In this document: piece after piece, positions 45,144 to 53,395 of the stretch
Layout of the letters: each line of letters opens with the position of its first letter
Position numbering within the stretch: the stretch's first letter is position 1
Assembly (NCBI GenBank): GCA_017454745.1
Contig: JAFTCL010000020.1
Location: 1-64,000 of the forward strand
Reading direction: 5' to 3'
Length of the DNA: 64,000 bases
Source of the DNA: Kiritimatiellia bacterium
Lineage (GTDB): Bacteria; Verrucomicrobiota; Kiritimatiellia; RFP12; UBA1067
Position numbers and translations under genes: made by a program
The notes under the pieces: model-generated
Database searches by the model: none
The model's input: only the letters and a program-made list of their open reading frames with translations
What the model was told of the DNA's origin: nothing

Positions 45144-46406
45144 ATGAAAAAGATGCTTTTGAGTGTGGTGATAGGGGCGTTTTTGGCGTCGGTCGCCAAT
45201 GCGCGGGATTTTACTGTTGACGGAGATGGCGCGGCGATTCAGAAGGCGATTGACGCGGCGGCGGCGGAAGGCGGCGGTCGGGTGGTAGTCCTGCCTGGGA
45301 CACATCAAAGCGGTTCGTTGCGGCTCTGCAGCCATGTTGAGTTGCATCTAAAAAAAGATGCGGTGATACTTGGGGGAAAACGTGTCGAGGACTATACGGA
45401 TTTTCCGCGCGAAGTGTGTTCCGTATCTCCCGAACACTCCTATAAGGTGTTCCTTCTGGCGTGGGATGCCGAGGATATCGCCATCACCGGGGAAGGCGTG
45501 ATCGATGGACAGGGGCCGGCGTTCTATGACCGCAAGCCGCCGAACGGGCATTGGCCGAAACCTAAAATCCAACGCCCGCTCATGGTTCAGTTCGTACGAT
45601 GCCGGGGTGTCCGGTTAGAGGGCGTGACGTTCAAGGATAGCCCGATGTGGACTATGTTCATCCGTCTATGCGAAGACATTAAGGTGGATGGGATCACTGT
45701 GATTGGCGACCAGCGGATGATCAACAACGATGGTATCGATTTTGACGGATGCCGACATGTTCGGGTTGGCAATTCCCGTTTCAAAACCGGCGATGATTGT
45801 CTCATTCTGCGGGCGATGCGCGAGGAACCGGAAGAGAAAATCGTCTGCGAAGACGTGGTGGTATCGAATTGCGTACTAAACAGTACCTGCCAGACAATCC
45901 GTATGGGGTGTTCATCTGATGACGTGATCCGTAACGCACTTTTCAAAGACATCAAGGGATCGGGATGGAACGGTATCTTTTTCGATTACCCGGTGCGCTA
46001 TCTCCGTCCATACGATGAGGGCTACATGGACATTTCCAACATCGTTTTTGACGGTTATGAGGGTACGCACACCGGTAGCGCCATACAGATTGTTGCCGGT
46101 CCGGGCGTGAAAATCCGTGGTGTACGGGATGTCACGTTCCGTAATGTCAACGTCAAGAGCGCCAAGCCGCTCCGTTTTGTCGGTAACGCCGATTCCGTTC
46201 TAACCTCTGTCACGCTTGAAAATGTAACCGCTGCGGTGGAGAATGGAAAACGCTTCGAGGCGGTGGCGACCGAACCGCTTGTCATTCGCAACTGCGTGTT
46301 CAATGGCGAAAAGATTCCCGACGGAAAACTCGTCACACCGCGCGGCGAACGCAAACCGCTTATCCGACAAGCGGGAGTTTCGTGGGAAACGGCAAAGCAA
46401 AAGTAG
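45144..46406 (+). CDS. GH28 polygalacturonase-like enzyme, exported
   Basis: 420-residue right-handed beta-helix hydrolase of family 28, which cleaves galacturonic acid linkages in homogalacturonan or rhamnogalacturonan. Signal peptide MKKMLLSVVIGAFLASVANA, then AIQKAIDAAAAEGGGRVVVLPG, GEGVIDGQGPAFYD, NNDGIDFDGCRHV (first catalytic Asp region) and FKTGDDCLIL (the DD pair). The usual later GHG and RIK motifs are not evident and are replaced by IRMGCSSDD, as in some exo-acting or divergent subfamilies. GGGGG lies 5 bases before the chosen ATG; a tandem ATG at 45141 and a TTG at 45123 are alternatives. It supports a pectin target for the locus. Confidence 0.85.
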   Translation: MKKMLLSVVIGAFLASVANARDFTVDGDGAAIQKAIDAAAAEGGGRVVVLPGTHQSGSLRLCSHVELHLKKDAVILGGKRVEDYTDFPREVCSVSPEHSYKVFLLAWDAEDIAITGEGVIDGQGPAFYDRKPPNGHWPKPKIQRPLMVQFVRCRGVRLEGVTFKDSPMWTMFIRLCEDIKVDGITVIGDQRMINNDGIDFDGCRHVRVGNSRFKTGDDCLILRAMREEPEEKIVCEDVVVSNCVLNSTCQTIRMGCSSDDVIRNALFKDIKGSGWNGIFFDYPVRYLRPYDEGYMDISNIVFDGYEGTHTGSAIQIVAGPGVKIRGVRDVTFRNVNVKSAKPLRFVGNADSVLTSVTLENVTAAVENGKRFEAVATEPLVIRNCVFNGEKIPDGKLVTPRGERKPLIRQAGVSWETAKQK

Positions 46407-46654
46407 GAGTTAGATGGTGCGGTGGGGTGGCCCGGTAAACGCTTGCTTTCGATGAAGAGATGCGGTATGATGATTCTATATACAGTTTTGAAAGATTGTG
46501 TTGTACTTTGCGCTTGTAAAATGGTGTTGATTCTTCAAGGTGTGATGATATTGCCGGTGTCTGGGATAGGTCGAAAAATGCGTATGTATGGTACGTATGC
46601 CAATAATCTGGTGAGGTTGTTCGTTTATCAATAAGTTGTTTTGGGGATTAAACC
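46407..46654. other. Noncoding region before the redox cluster
   Basis: The first bases (TTAGATG, GTGCGGT, GGGGTGG) look like a decayed heptameric spacer. A promoter candidate follows at 46443-46471, so 46478-46654 would be a leader of about 175 bases. A 70-codon frame at 46422-46634 lacks a ribosome-binding site and any recognisable motif and I do not call it. No clear riboswitch or terminator fold was found by eye. Confidence 0.45.
46443..46471 (+). promoter_or_regulatory. Predicted promoter of the propeller/terpenoid gene cluster
   Basis: TTGCTT (46443-46448) and TATGAT (46466-46471) are separated by exactly 17 bases. Transcription would begin near 46478 and run into the PQQ-like gene at 46655 after an unusually long leader. 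Confidence 0.45.
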
Positions 46655-47923
46655 ATGGAGAAAAGGATGATCACAAAACGGATAATAGGCCTTTCGGGAT
46701 TGGTGTGTCTTTTAACGGGATCGCTTCAGGCGGCGGATGTCTATCGGTTCCGAGGCGAGAATGCCCAGGGAAAGTTTAACGAGACTGGGTTACTGAAGGC
46801 ATGGCCGGAAACCGGGTTGGAGCCTAAATGGACCTACACTGAATTGGGCGCCGGATGGGGAGGCGTGATTAAAGTCGCAGATCGGCTCTATGTGAGCGGA
46901 CTTGATGCCGAGAACAATCGGATGGAATCTGTGACCTGCCTTGATCTCAACGGGAAAAAATTGTGGCAGGCGTCGGTCGGAAAGAACTGGCAGCAGAGTT
47001 TTCAGGCCGCCCGCACGACCCCGACCTATGAGGACGGCAAACTGGTTTTATTGACTGGAAGCGGGGTGATTGCCTGTCTTGATGCAAAAGAGGGAAAGAA
47101 GCTTTGGGACAAAGATTTGGCTCAGACCTACGAAACCAAATTCGGCCCCTGGGGGATGGCGGAATCGCTTGTGGTGAAGGACGGCAAGGTCTTCGTCACC
47201 GTCTGCGGGCGAAAGGCATTGGCTGTCGCGCTGAAGATGGAGGATGGATCGGTTGCCTGGGAAACCCCCTCCAACAATGACCGTTGCGCTTATGTTTCAC
47301 CCGCTTTCTGCGAGGACCAGCTGATTTTGATGACCGCGAAAAAAGTCGCCGGCGTCAACCCCGCCACGGGCGAGGTCTACTGGGACACCGATTACGCCAC
47401 CTACGCGCGGCCCTCCCGCAGCCAGGGAATCAACTGCAATCCGCCGGTTGTCAAGAGTAATCGCTTTTTTGTCTCGGCGGGATACGACCAGGGCGGCGTA
47501 ATGTACGAGCTGCTCCCGGATAAGAAGGGCGTCAAGATGATCTGGAATAGCAAGGTGCTTGATCCGCACCATGACGGTATGGTCGAGCTGGACGGAAAAA
47601 TCTACGGCTCCAATTGGATCAACAACGACTCGGGCAACTGGGTCTGCCTGGACTGGGAGACCGGCAAGGTGATTTATGATCAACAGTGGGATCGCCTCGG
47701 CAAGGGTATCATCTTCTACGCCGACGGGATGCTCTACATCTACGAAGAGAAGCGCGGGACGATTGCCCTTTTGAAGCCGGGTGACACTTTTGAAGTGGTC
47801 AGCCGTTTCCAGATCCGTTTCGGAGCCAGGGAGCATTGGTCCCATCCGATTATCAGCGACGGCATCCTTTACATTCGCCGCGGCAATACGCTGGCGGTGT
47901 TCGATATCCGGGAAAAGAAATGA
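46655..47923 (+). CDS. Exported PQQ-like (BamB-type) beta-propeller protein 1
   Basis: 422 residues with a signal peptide (LVCLLTGSLQAA) and then DVYRFRGENAQG, the FRG entry motif of PVC PQQ-like propellers. Blades follow with the tryptophan-docking pattern: VTCLDLNGKKLWQASVGK, IACLDAKEGKKLWDKDLAQ, AVALKMEDGSVAWETPS, AGVNPATGEVYWDTDY. Periplasmic. Whether it binds PQQ, another cofactor or only protein partners cannot be read. A start at 46667 (GGAG 6 bases upstream) is an alternative. It is the first gene of the cluster and a tandem paralogue of the next one. Confidence 0.8.
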   Translation: MEKRMITKRIIGLSGLVCLLTGSLQAADVYRFRGENAQGKFNETGLLKAWPETGLEPKWTYTELGAGWGGVIKVADRLYVSGLDAENNRMESVTCLDLNGKKLWQASVGKNWQQSFQAARTTPTYEDGKLVLLTGSGVIACLDAKEGKKLWDKDLAQTYETKFGPWGMAESLVVKDGKVFVTVCGRKALAVALKMEDGSVAWETPSNNDRCAYVSPAFCEDQLILMTAKKVAGVNPATGEVYWDTDYATYARPSRSQGINCNPPVVKSNRFFVSAGYDQGGVMYELLPDKKGVKMIWNSKVLDPHHDGMVELDGKIYGSNWINNDSGNWVCLDWETGKVIYDQQWDRLGKGIIFYADGMLYIYEEKRGTIALLKPGDTFEVVSRFQIRFGAREHWSHPIISDGILYIRRGNTLAVFDIREKK

Positions 47924-47939
47924 CGAAAGGATACAACAA

Positions 47940-49217
47940 ATGAGAAAAATGATGAAAACGACTATCATGCTGATTGGATGGTGTTGCGCGGTAATGATTG
48001 CGCAGTGCGCGGATGTTACCCAGTTCCGTGGCGAGGGGCACATGGGCGCATACCCAGATACGGGATTGTTGAAGGTATGGCCGGAAAACGGACCCAAACG
48101 CCTTTGGACTGCGACAGGTATCGGATTCGGTTACTCTTCCGTCACCGCCGTGGGGGATTTTATATACATAACCGGTGTCGAGCGGAAAGAAGAGAACCGG
48201 CGGATTGAGATGATCACCGCTTTGGACAAAAAGGGCGAACGTAAATGGCAGACAGTTTATGGTAACGCATGGAGCGGACAATACCCTAATGTCCGGACCA
48301 CCCCAACCTTCCGCGACGGCGCTTTGTACGCCATTAGCGGCGACGGCGAGGTTGTGAAGATTGATGCGACCAGTGGTAAAATTCTTTGGAAGGTGGAAGC
48401 CAAGAAAAACTACAGTGGCAAAACCGGTAATTGGGGTACTGCCGAATCTCCCGCCGTTGATGACCGTGCGGTATATTGCACAGTGGGTGGCGACGAGACG
48501 ACTGTGATTGCGCTCTCCGTGACGGACGGCACGCTGATTTGGAAGTCGCCGACACTTAATGACCCTTCCTCTTATGTGTCGCCGACATTGATTACTCACC
48601 GGGGCGTTCGTCAGTTGTTGGGCGCTACCTCCAATTTTCTCTTCGGCATCAACCCCGCCGACGGGACGATCGTATGGCGGGTCAACATCAAGGAGGAAAT
48701 GGACAGTGGACGGAATATCCGCCGGTGGGGGATTGTTGCGAACTCCCTCGTTTACCTGGAAGGGAAAATCTTGATGAGCAACGGTTACAATCAGGGCGGC
48801 ATGATGTTGGAGCTGGACGATACCGCCAGCTCGGTCAAAATACTTTGGAAAAACTTTGATATGTCGTCGCAACACCACGGATTTGTCATTCTTGATGACA
48901 AACTCTACGAGACCACCCATAACGCGCCGAAGTTTGTCTGCATCGACCTGAAGACGGGCAAGACGCTTTTCTCCTCCCCAATGGAGCATGTGCGGCAGGG
49001 GCAGATCATCACCGCTGAAGGTTTGCTATATATCTACGACAACGCCAGGGGCAATGTCATTTTGGCCAAACCCGTTCCGGAAAAGGGTTTTGAGGAGATA
49101 TCCCGTTTCCAGATCACTGACGGAGCTAACGAACACTGGTGTCATCCTGTGATCGCGGACAAGGTACTCTATATCCGGCGCGGTGACACGTTGATGGCTT
49201 TCGACCTGAAACCATGA
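47940..49217 (+). CDS. Exported PQQ-like (BamB-type) beta-propeller protein 2
   Basis: 425 residues, close in layout to the preceding protein: signal peptide (MIGWCC..MIAQC), then VTQFRGEGHMGAYPDTGLLKVWPENGP, matching RFRGENAQGKFNETGLLKAWPETG of its neighbour. The C-terminal pattern is also shared (EEISRFQITDGANEHWCHPVIADKVLYIRRGDTLMAFDL against RFQIRFGAREHWSHPIISDGILYIRRGNTLAVFDI). The pair arose by tandem duplication. AAAGGA lies 8 bases before the ATG at 47940; a longer frame overlapping the previous gene has no signal peptide. Its last 4 bases overlap the ferredoxin gene. Confidence 0.82.
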   Translation: MRKMMKTTIMLIGWCCAVMIAQCADVTQFRGEGHMGAYPDTGLLKVWPENGPKRLWTATGIGFGYSSVTAVGDFIYITGVERKEENRRIEMITALDKKGERKWQTVYGNAWSGQYPNVRTTPTFRDGALYAISGDGEVVKIDATSGKILWKVEAKKNYSGKTGNWGTAESPAVDDRAVYCTVGGDETTVIALSVTDGTLIWKSPTLNDPSSYVSPTLITHRGVRQLLGATSNFLFGINPADGTIVWRVNIKEEMDSGRNIRRWGIVANSLVYLEGKILMSNGYNQGGMMLELDDTASSVKILWKNFDMSSQHHGFVILDDKLYETTHNAPKFVCIDLKTGKTLFSSPMEHVRQGQIITAEGLLYIYDNARGNVILAKPVPEKGFEEISRFQITDGANEHWCHPVIADKVLYIRRGDTLMAFDLKP

Positions 49218-49852
49218 GCGTTGTACTTTGCCATTGTCAAGCCTATCGGCGTATCGCTCAGGAAAAGATTGAGGCCGTCCATGCCGCCTGTGAACAGGCG
49301 GCAATCCCTTGTGTGAGCGTTCCCGATCTCTGTTATCTGGCGGCTAAGGATACCGAAACCCTCCGTTGCCTTGAAGGCGCGGAGGTTGTGCTGGCATGTC
49401 AACCCCGTGCGGCACGTGCGCTTTTTCCGTCCGCCGTGCGATATATGGACATTCGGACTGAATCGGTCGAAACGGTTCTGGCCGCTATCTGTGCCGTACC
49501 AGTCGCGCCAGTGGTGTGTGAACCGCACATGCCGTCGTCATGGGTTCCCTGGTTCCCCGTGATTGATTACTCCCGTTGTGTCCAGTGTAAAAAATGCGTG
49601 GATTTCTGCCTCTTTGGTGTCTTCGCTGTGGAAGGGGCATCGGTTAGTGTTGTCCAACCGGATCACTGTAAAACCGACTGCCCTGCCTGTGCGCGTATCT
49701 GTCCGCAAAACGCCATCATCTTTCCGAAATCGGAAGAACCCCGATTGAACGGCGCGTTGGATGAGCCGGTCATGCCCTCGCCGATGGACCGCGACGCATT
49801 TCGTGAACGGTTGAAGCACCGTAAGTTGCGTCTGTTCAAGGAGGACGATTAA
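49214..49852 (+). CDS. Two-cluster 4Fe-4S ferredoxin-domain protein
   Basis: 212-residue cytoplasmic protein. The C-terminal part has two 4Fe-4S motifs: CVQCKKCVDFC (CxxCxxCxxxC) and the altered CKTDCPACARICP (Cx3CxxCx3C). The N-terminal about 100 residues (VVLCHCQAYRRIA, LEGAEVVLACQPRAARALF) form an alpha/beta domain with several extra cysteines, resembling small domains seen in HdrA-type electron-transfer proteins, but I do not recognise a named family. ATGA overlap couples it to the propeller gene upstream; the radical SAM gene follows after 3 bases, so it may donate electrons to that enzyme. Confidence 0.75.
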   Translation: MSVVLCHCQAYRRIAQEKIEAVHAACEQAAIPCVSVPDLCYLAAKDTETLRCLEGAEVVLACQPRAARALFPSAVRYMDIRTESVETVLAAICAVPVAPVVCEPHMPSSWVPWFPVIDYSRCVQCKKCVDFCLFGVFAVEGASVSVVQPDHCKTDCPACARICPQNAIIFPKSEEPRLNGALDEPVMPSPMDRDAFRERLKHRKLRLFKEDD

Positions 49853-49855
49853 GCA

Positions 49856-51049
49856 ATGGTTGTCTCCGCAATGTTCCGGATTCTTCGAGGCTGTACCGGA
49901 CGCGTGATCTTAAATCTTATGCGGTTTGCCTGGCGCGGCCACCGGACGGTAAGGGCGTTTTATCGTCGTCAGCGCAAGGGTCTGCCCTTTTTTCCCGCTT
50001 TTCTCATGCTTTCCATCACCAGCCGTTGCAACCTGCGGTGTCGTGGTTGCTGGGTCACCCCGACCAATCCGCCCCATGCCCTCACGCTTGCGCAGCTGAA
50101 CGGTATCATTGCTTGCGCACGGAAGTACGACTCCACATTTTTCGGAATCCTTGGCGGCGAACCGCTTTTCCATCCTGATCTTTTCGCCATCTTCGAGACC
50201 CATCCCCGTGCCTATTTCCAACTCTTTACCAACGGTACAACGCTGACCGACGAGGTTGCTGCCCGACTGGCTAAGCTAGGCAATGTGACCCCGCTCATCA
50301 GTATCGAGGGGCTTGAGACGGAATCCCGACTCCGGCGAGGACAGGATGATATCTTCGCACGCTCGCTGGCGGGATTGCGTGCGTGTGTTCGGGCTGGACT
50401 CTTCACCGGTGTTGCGGCAAGCATCACCCGTCGCAATTTCAGTGAACTGGTAAGCACGGACTATCTGGATTTTCTTGTCAAGGAAGGTGTCCACTACATG
50501 TGGTACTACATCTACCGGCCCTGCGGGAGCGATCCTGATTCAGAAAACGCACTAGACCACGATCGGATTCTAGAACTTCGCCGATTCATCGTCGAACAGC
50601 GTTGCCGAGCAAAAATATTCATCATCGACGCCTATTGGGATGCGGACGGTAAGGCGGTTTGTCCCGGCGCGATGGGGCTTTCCCACCACATTGCACCAAA
50701 CGGAGCGATAGAGTTCTGTCCGGTCATCCAAGCCACAGGCACCTTTCTGAATTCGGACGCTTCCAATATTGAGGCGGCTTTCCAGACCGATTCTTTCCTT
50801 CATAATCTCCGAACCTTTAGCGCTAGGCAGGGACGATCATGCATACTGATGGAAAAACCTGGCGAATTAGGTGATTTTTTGGCGAAGAACCATGCCGTGG
50901 ATTCCTCGAACCGGGATTTTCTGCCAACCCTCAGCCAGCGCGACCGATTTGTCTGCCATGATCTTCCGGGAGAGGAGATTCCCGATCGGTCCTTCGTTTA
51001 CCGGATGATGAAGAGATCCTGTTTCTTTGGATTCGGAGCGTACGGATGA
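49856..51049 (+). CDS. Radical SAM enzyme with SPASM-like cysteines
   Basis: 397 residues. The 4Fe-4S/SAM motif is CNLRCRGC (Cys58, Cys62, Cys65), followed by LGGEPLFHPD (the GGE motif) and a TIM-barrel pattern (ISIEGLETESRLRRG). A C-terminal region with CPGAMG, FCPVIQ and further cysteines (CILMEK, CHD, CFFGFG) suggests auxiliary Fe-S clusters. It is flanked by a ferredoxin gene and a DUF116-polyprenyl synthase gene, so it probably modifies an isoprenoid or its head group, as HpnH does in hopanoid synthesis; that is inference, since sequence similarity to HpnH is not obvious. Peptide modification is the other possibility. Confidence 0.8.
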   Translation: MVVSAMFRILRGCTGRVILNLMRFAWRGHRTVRAFYRRQRKGLPFFPAFLMLSITSRCNLRCRGCWVTPTNPPHALTLAQLNGIIACARKYDSTFFGILGGEPLFHPDLFAIFETHPRAYFQLFTNGTTLTDEVAARLAKLGNVTPLISIEGLETESRLRRGQDDIFARSLAGLRACVRAGLFTGVAASITRRNFSELVSTDYLDFLVKEGVHYMWYYIYRPCGSDPDSENALDHDRILELRRFIVEQRCRAKIFIIDAYWDADGKAVCPGAMGLSHHIAPNGAIEFCPVIQATGTFLNSDASNIEAAFQTDSFLHNLRTFSARQGRSCILMEKPGELGDFLAKNHAVDSSNRDFLPTLSQRDRFVCHDLPGEEIPDRSFVYRMMKRSCFFGFGAYG

Positions 51050-52545
51050 CTACACCACGCCGTCAGCCACAACGGGTCCCATCCGATTCTGAAACTCGTT
51101 TCCGTATTCGTGAAACAGCCCGACAAATCGTCGCCGAAGCGAGATTGGTTCCTCCGCTCACCCTTTCCCAACTCCGTCAACAGGCCGAGCATCTACTCGA
51201 TCTACTCCAGCTTACGGACGCCGGTTACGACCACTACGCGATCATCCTACTAAACAATGCGTTGTGGGAGACGGTTTTTTCCGCGTTTCCGCGTGATCAG
51301 CGGCTTTTGCTCTTGCCGATCTGTCTGCGTAATCATGACCGGTGCCAAGCATCGCATGACGATATGGGGCTTCTTTGCCAGGATTGCGGAGCTTGCCGGA
51401 TACCGGCGTTTACCGAAGCGGCGGAGTCGCATGGCATCCCGGTATTGGTTTCCGAATCCAGCTCCAGCGTTAGCGAGTGGGTGGAGCAGGGGGCGATACA
51501 AGCGGTCATTGGCGTCTCTTGCCTAGAGTCGATGGAGAAGACTTTCCCGGCGATATTCCGTAACGGCATTCCCGGTATCGGCGTGCCGTTGTTGGTTGAC
51601 GGTTGCCGGGATACTGTCCCAGACACGGAGTTTCTGCTTGAGGTTCTCTCCGTTCCGGAAACGGAACCGCTCCAGTTACCGGTTTTTCATAATCTCCGAA
51701 AACCGTTGAGCCAGCTATTCCAAACCGAATCGTTGAACCGGTATTTAGAATTGGCAAACGAATGCGCCAACCGTTTTCCGAAAGTCGAGATTCTTTGGCT
51801 TCTCAACCAAGGTAGACATTACCGCCCGTTACTGGCGGCTGCCATTTTCCTCGTTTTGAGTCACCGGACTGAGCTGCCCGCTTTTTTGGAGCCGATTCTA
51901 TTGGCAATCGAGTGTTTCCACAAAGCATCGCTCATTCATGATGACATTGAGGATGCTGATCCTATCCGTTACGGAGAACCGACTCTTCACAAAAAGATCG
52001 GCGAGGCCGCCGCGTTGAACGCTGGCGACTTCCTGCTTGGGGAAGGGTACCGACTTCTTACGCGTACCGAGTTTCCCGCTGACCAGTGCGTCGCAATGCT
52101 TGCGGAGGCCGCGCGCGCGCACTGCGAATTGACTCTTGGCCAATCTTTGGAGTTTGAAACCGCTGATCAACCGCGTAGCCTCGAAACCTGTCTGGCGATC
52201 GATCGGCTGAAGACGGTTCCCGCTTTCCGCGTCGCCTTGCTACTGGGCGCGATTGCGGCGGGAAGACTTAGGGAATACCAAGCACTTCTTGAAGCTTTCT
52301 CCGAAGTCTTCGGAATCGCCTTTCAATTGCGTGACGATTTGGACGACGAAGCTCCCAACCCTGCTTCTGCGGTCGATTGCGTCATGCAGAGCCGCTCGAT
52401 TCCGCGCGACGACGCGCGCCGGGTTGTCACCGAGTGCTATTTCGATTATCGTTCCCGTGCCTATGCCACACTGGAAACCCTCACCGATCCCGCTCTGAAA
52501 ATCCTGTTATACCGCTTGATAGGAAAGGTTCTGAACGATGTTTGA
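51046..52545 (+). CDS. DUF116-polyprenyl diphosphate synthase fusion
   Basis: 499 residues with two parts. Residues about 1-215 match DUF116: LLLLPICLRNHDRCQA and GLLCQDCGACRIP, cysteine-rich motifs probably binding metal or Fe-S. Residues about 225-499 are a trans-isoprenyl diphosphate synthase: HKASLIHDDIEDAD (first Asp-rich motif, Asp299-Asp303) and FQLRDDLDDE (second, Asp430-Asp434), both intact, so chain elongation from C5 units is expected. I know no standard protein with this fusion. Four-base overlap with the radical SAM gene and eight with the next suggest one pathway. Product length cannot be read. Confidence 0.82.
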   Translation: MTTPRRQPQRVPSDSETRFRIRETARQIVAEARLVPPLTLSQLRQQAEHLLDLLQLTDAGYDHYAIILLNNALWETVFSAFPRDQRLLLLPICLRNHDRCQASHDDMGLLCQDCGACRIPAFTEAAESHGIPVLVSESSSSVSEWVEQGAIQAVIGVSCLESMEKTFPAIFRNGIPGIGVPLLVDGCRDTVPDTEFLLEVLSVPETEPLQLPVFHNLRKPLSQLFQTESLNRYLELANECANRFPKVEILWLLNQGRHYRPLLAAAIFLVLSHRTELPAFLEPILLAIECFHKASLIHDDIEDADPIRYGEPTLHKKIGEAAALNAGDFLLGEGYRLLTRTEFPADQCVAMLAEAARAHCELTLGQSLEFETADQPRSLETCLAIDRLKTVPAFRVALLLGAIAAGRLREYQALLEAFSEVFGIAFQLRDDLDDEAPNPASAVDCVMQSRSIPRDDARRVVTECYFDYRSRAYATLETLTDPALKILLYRLIGKVLNDV

Positions 52546-53395
52546 GCGCCTTTCCCGCATCTTCCGTCCCGTAACAGGCCGATTCGACCGACCGTTTGCA
52601 CAAGCCATCCAAAAAGGCATACGCCGGATGGCTCCTGAGGCCGTCCGAGTTCTGCGAGGTGAGATTGAATCTGCCCAAACCGCCAACGGGCTTTTTCGCG
52701 GCCGTAACGGGCAGGGCGATCTCTACTACACCTTCTTTGCGTTGCCGCTTGCGCGGCTGGTTCGGGTGCGGTTCAACCTTTCCGTTTGTCGGCGCTCGGT
52801 CGCGGCGATCCCGCTCTCGGACCTAGATGCGGTTCACGCCATTGCCGTAATCCGTCTACGCCGGATGCTCCAACTTCCCGTCCGTCCTGAGATGCTGACG
52901 GCACTGCTCGACCTTCCCGCCACCTCCTATCCGCAGAGCGATCCAGAGGCACCATACGCCCGTTTTATGATTACTGCCGTGTTCCGTGATTTCGGATTGA
53001 ACGATCCACCGTCCGACCTTACCGATTATTGCATCGGACACGGGGGATATGCCAATGTAAAAGGAGCAACGCTCCCCGTTGTCAATGCGATCGCCGCCGC
53101 CCTTTTCCTGCTTACGGGAGACCTACGGAGGGAAGCCGCCGAAACATTGCAATCCCTTCAGGAACCGGACGGTTCGTTTAAGGCCGTTCCCTCCGCGCCG
53201 CAGGGCGATTTACTCTCTACCGCGACCGCCGCTTTTGCACTCAATGTTTCTGATTATCCGTTGCGACAGACGGTGAAACCGTTCCTCCGTGCCTGCTTTC
53301 GCGACACGGGACTTTTTGCGGCAACGCCAGACGATCCTGTCGGCGATTTGGAATACACCGCCTACGGGTTGCTTGCCATGGGGTTGACACCATGA
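52538..53395 (+). CDS. Prenyltransferase/squalene-cyclase-fold protein, small
   Basis: 285 residues built of alpha-helical repeats like those of prenyltransferase and squalene-hopene cyclase toroids: GRNGQGDLYYTFFALPLARL, GHGGYANVKGATLPVVNAIAAALFLL, QEPDGSFKAVPSAPQGDLLSTATAAFAL, DTGLFAATPDDPVGDLEYTAYGLLAM. These include QW-like turns (Q/D-G-x-F). No DxDDT is present, so it may be a noncatalytic half, a partner of the larger cyclase downstream, or a metal-dependent transferase. It overlaps the upstream gene by 8 bases and the cyclase by 4, implying stoichiometric synthesis. Confidence 0.65.
   Translation: MFERLSRIFRPVTGRFDRPFAQAIQKGIRRMAPEAVRVLRGEIESAQTANGLFRGRNGQGDLYYTFFALPLARLVRVRFNLSVCRRSVAAIPLSDLDAVHAIAVIRLRRMLQLPVRPEMLTALLDLPATSYPQSDPEAPYARFMITAVFRDFGLNDPPSDLTDYCIGHGGYANVKGATLPVVNAIAAALFLLTGDLRREAAETLQSLQEPDGSFKAVPSAPQGDLLSTATAAFALNVSDYPLRQTVKPFLRACFRDTGLFAATPDDPVGDLEYTAYGLLAMGLTP

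Noticed and set aside
46422..46634. 70-codon plus-strand frame before the first propeller gene
   Set aside because: No ribosome-binding site, begins upstream of the predicted transcript start and shows no motif.
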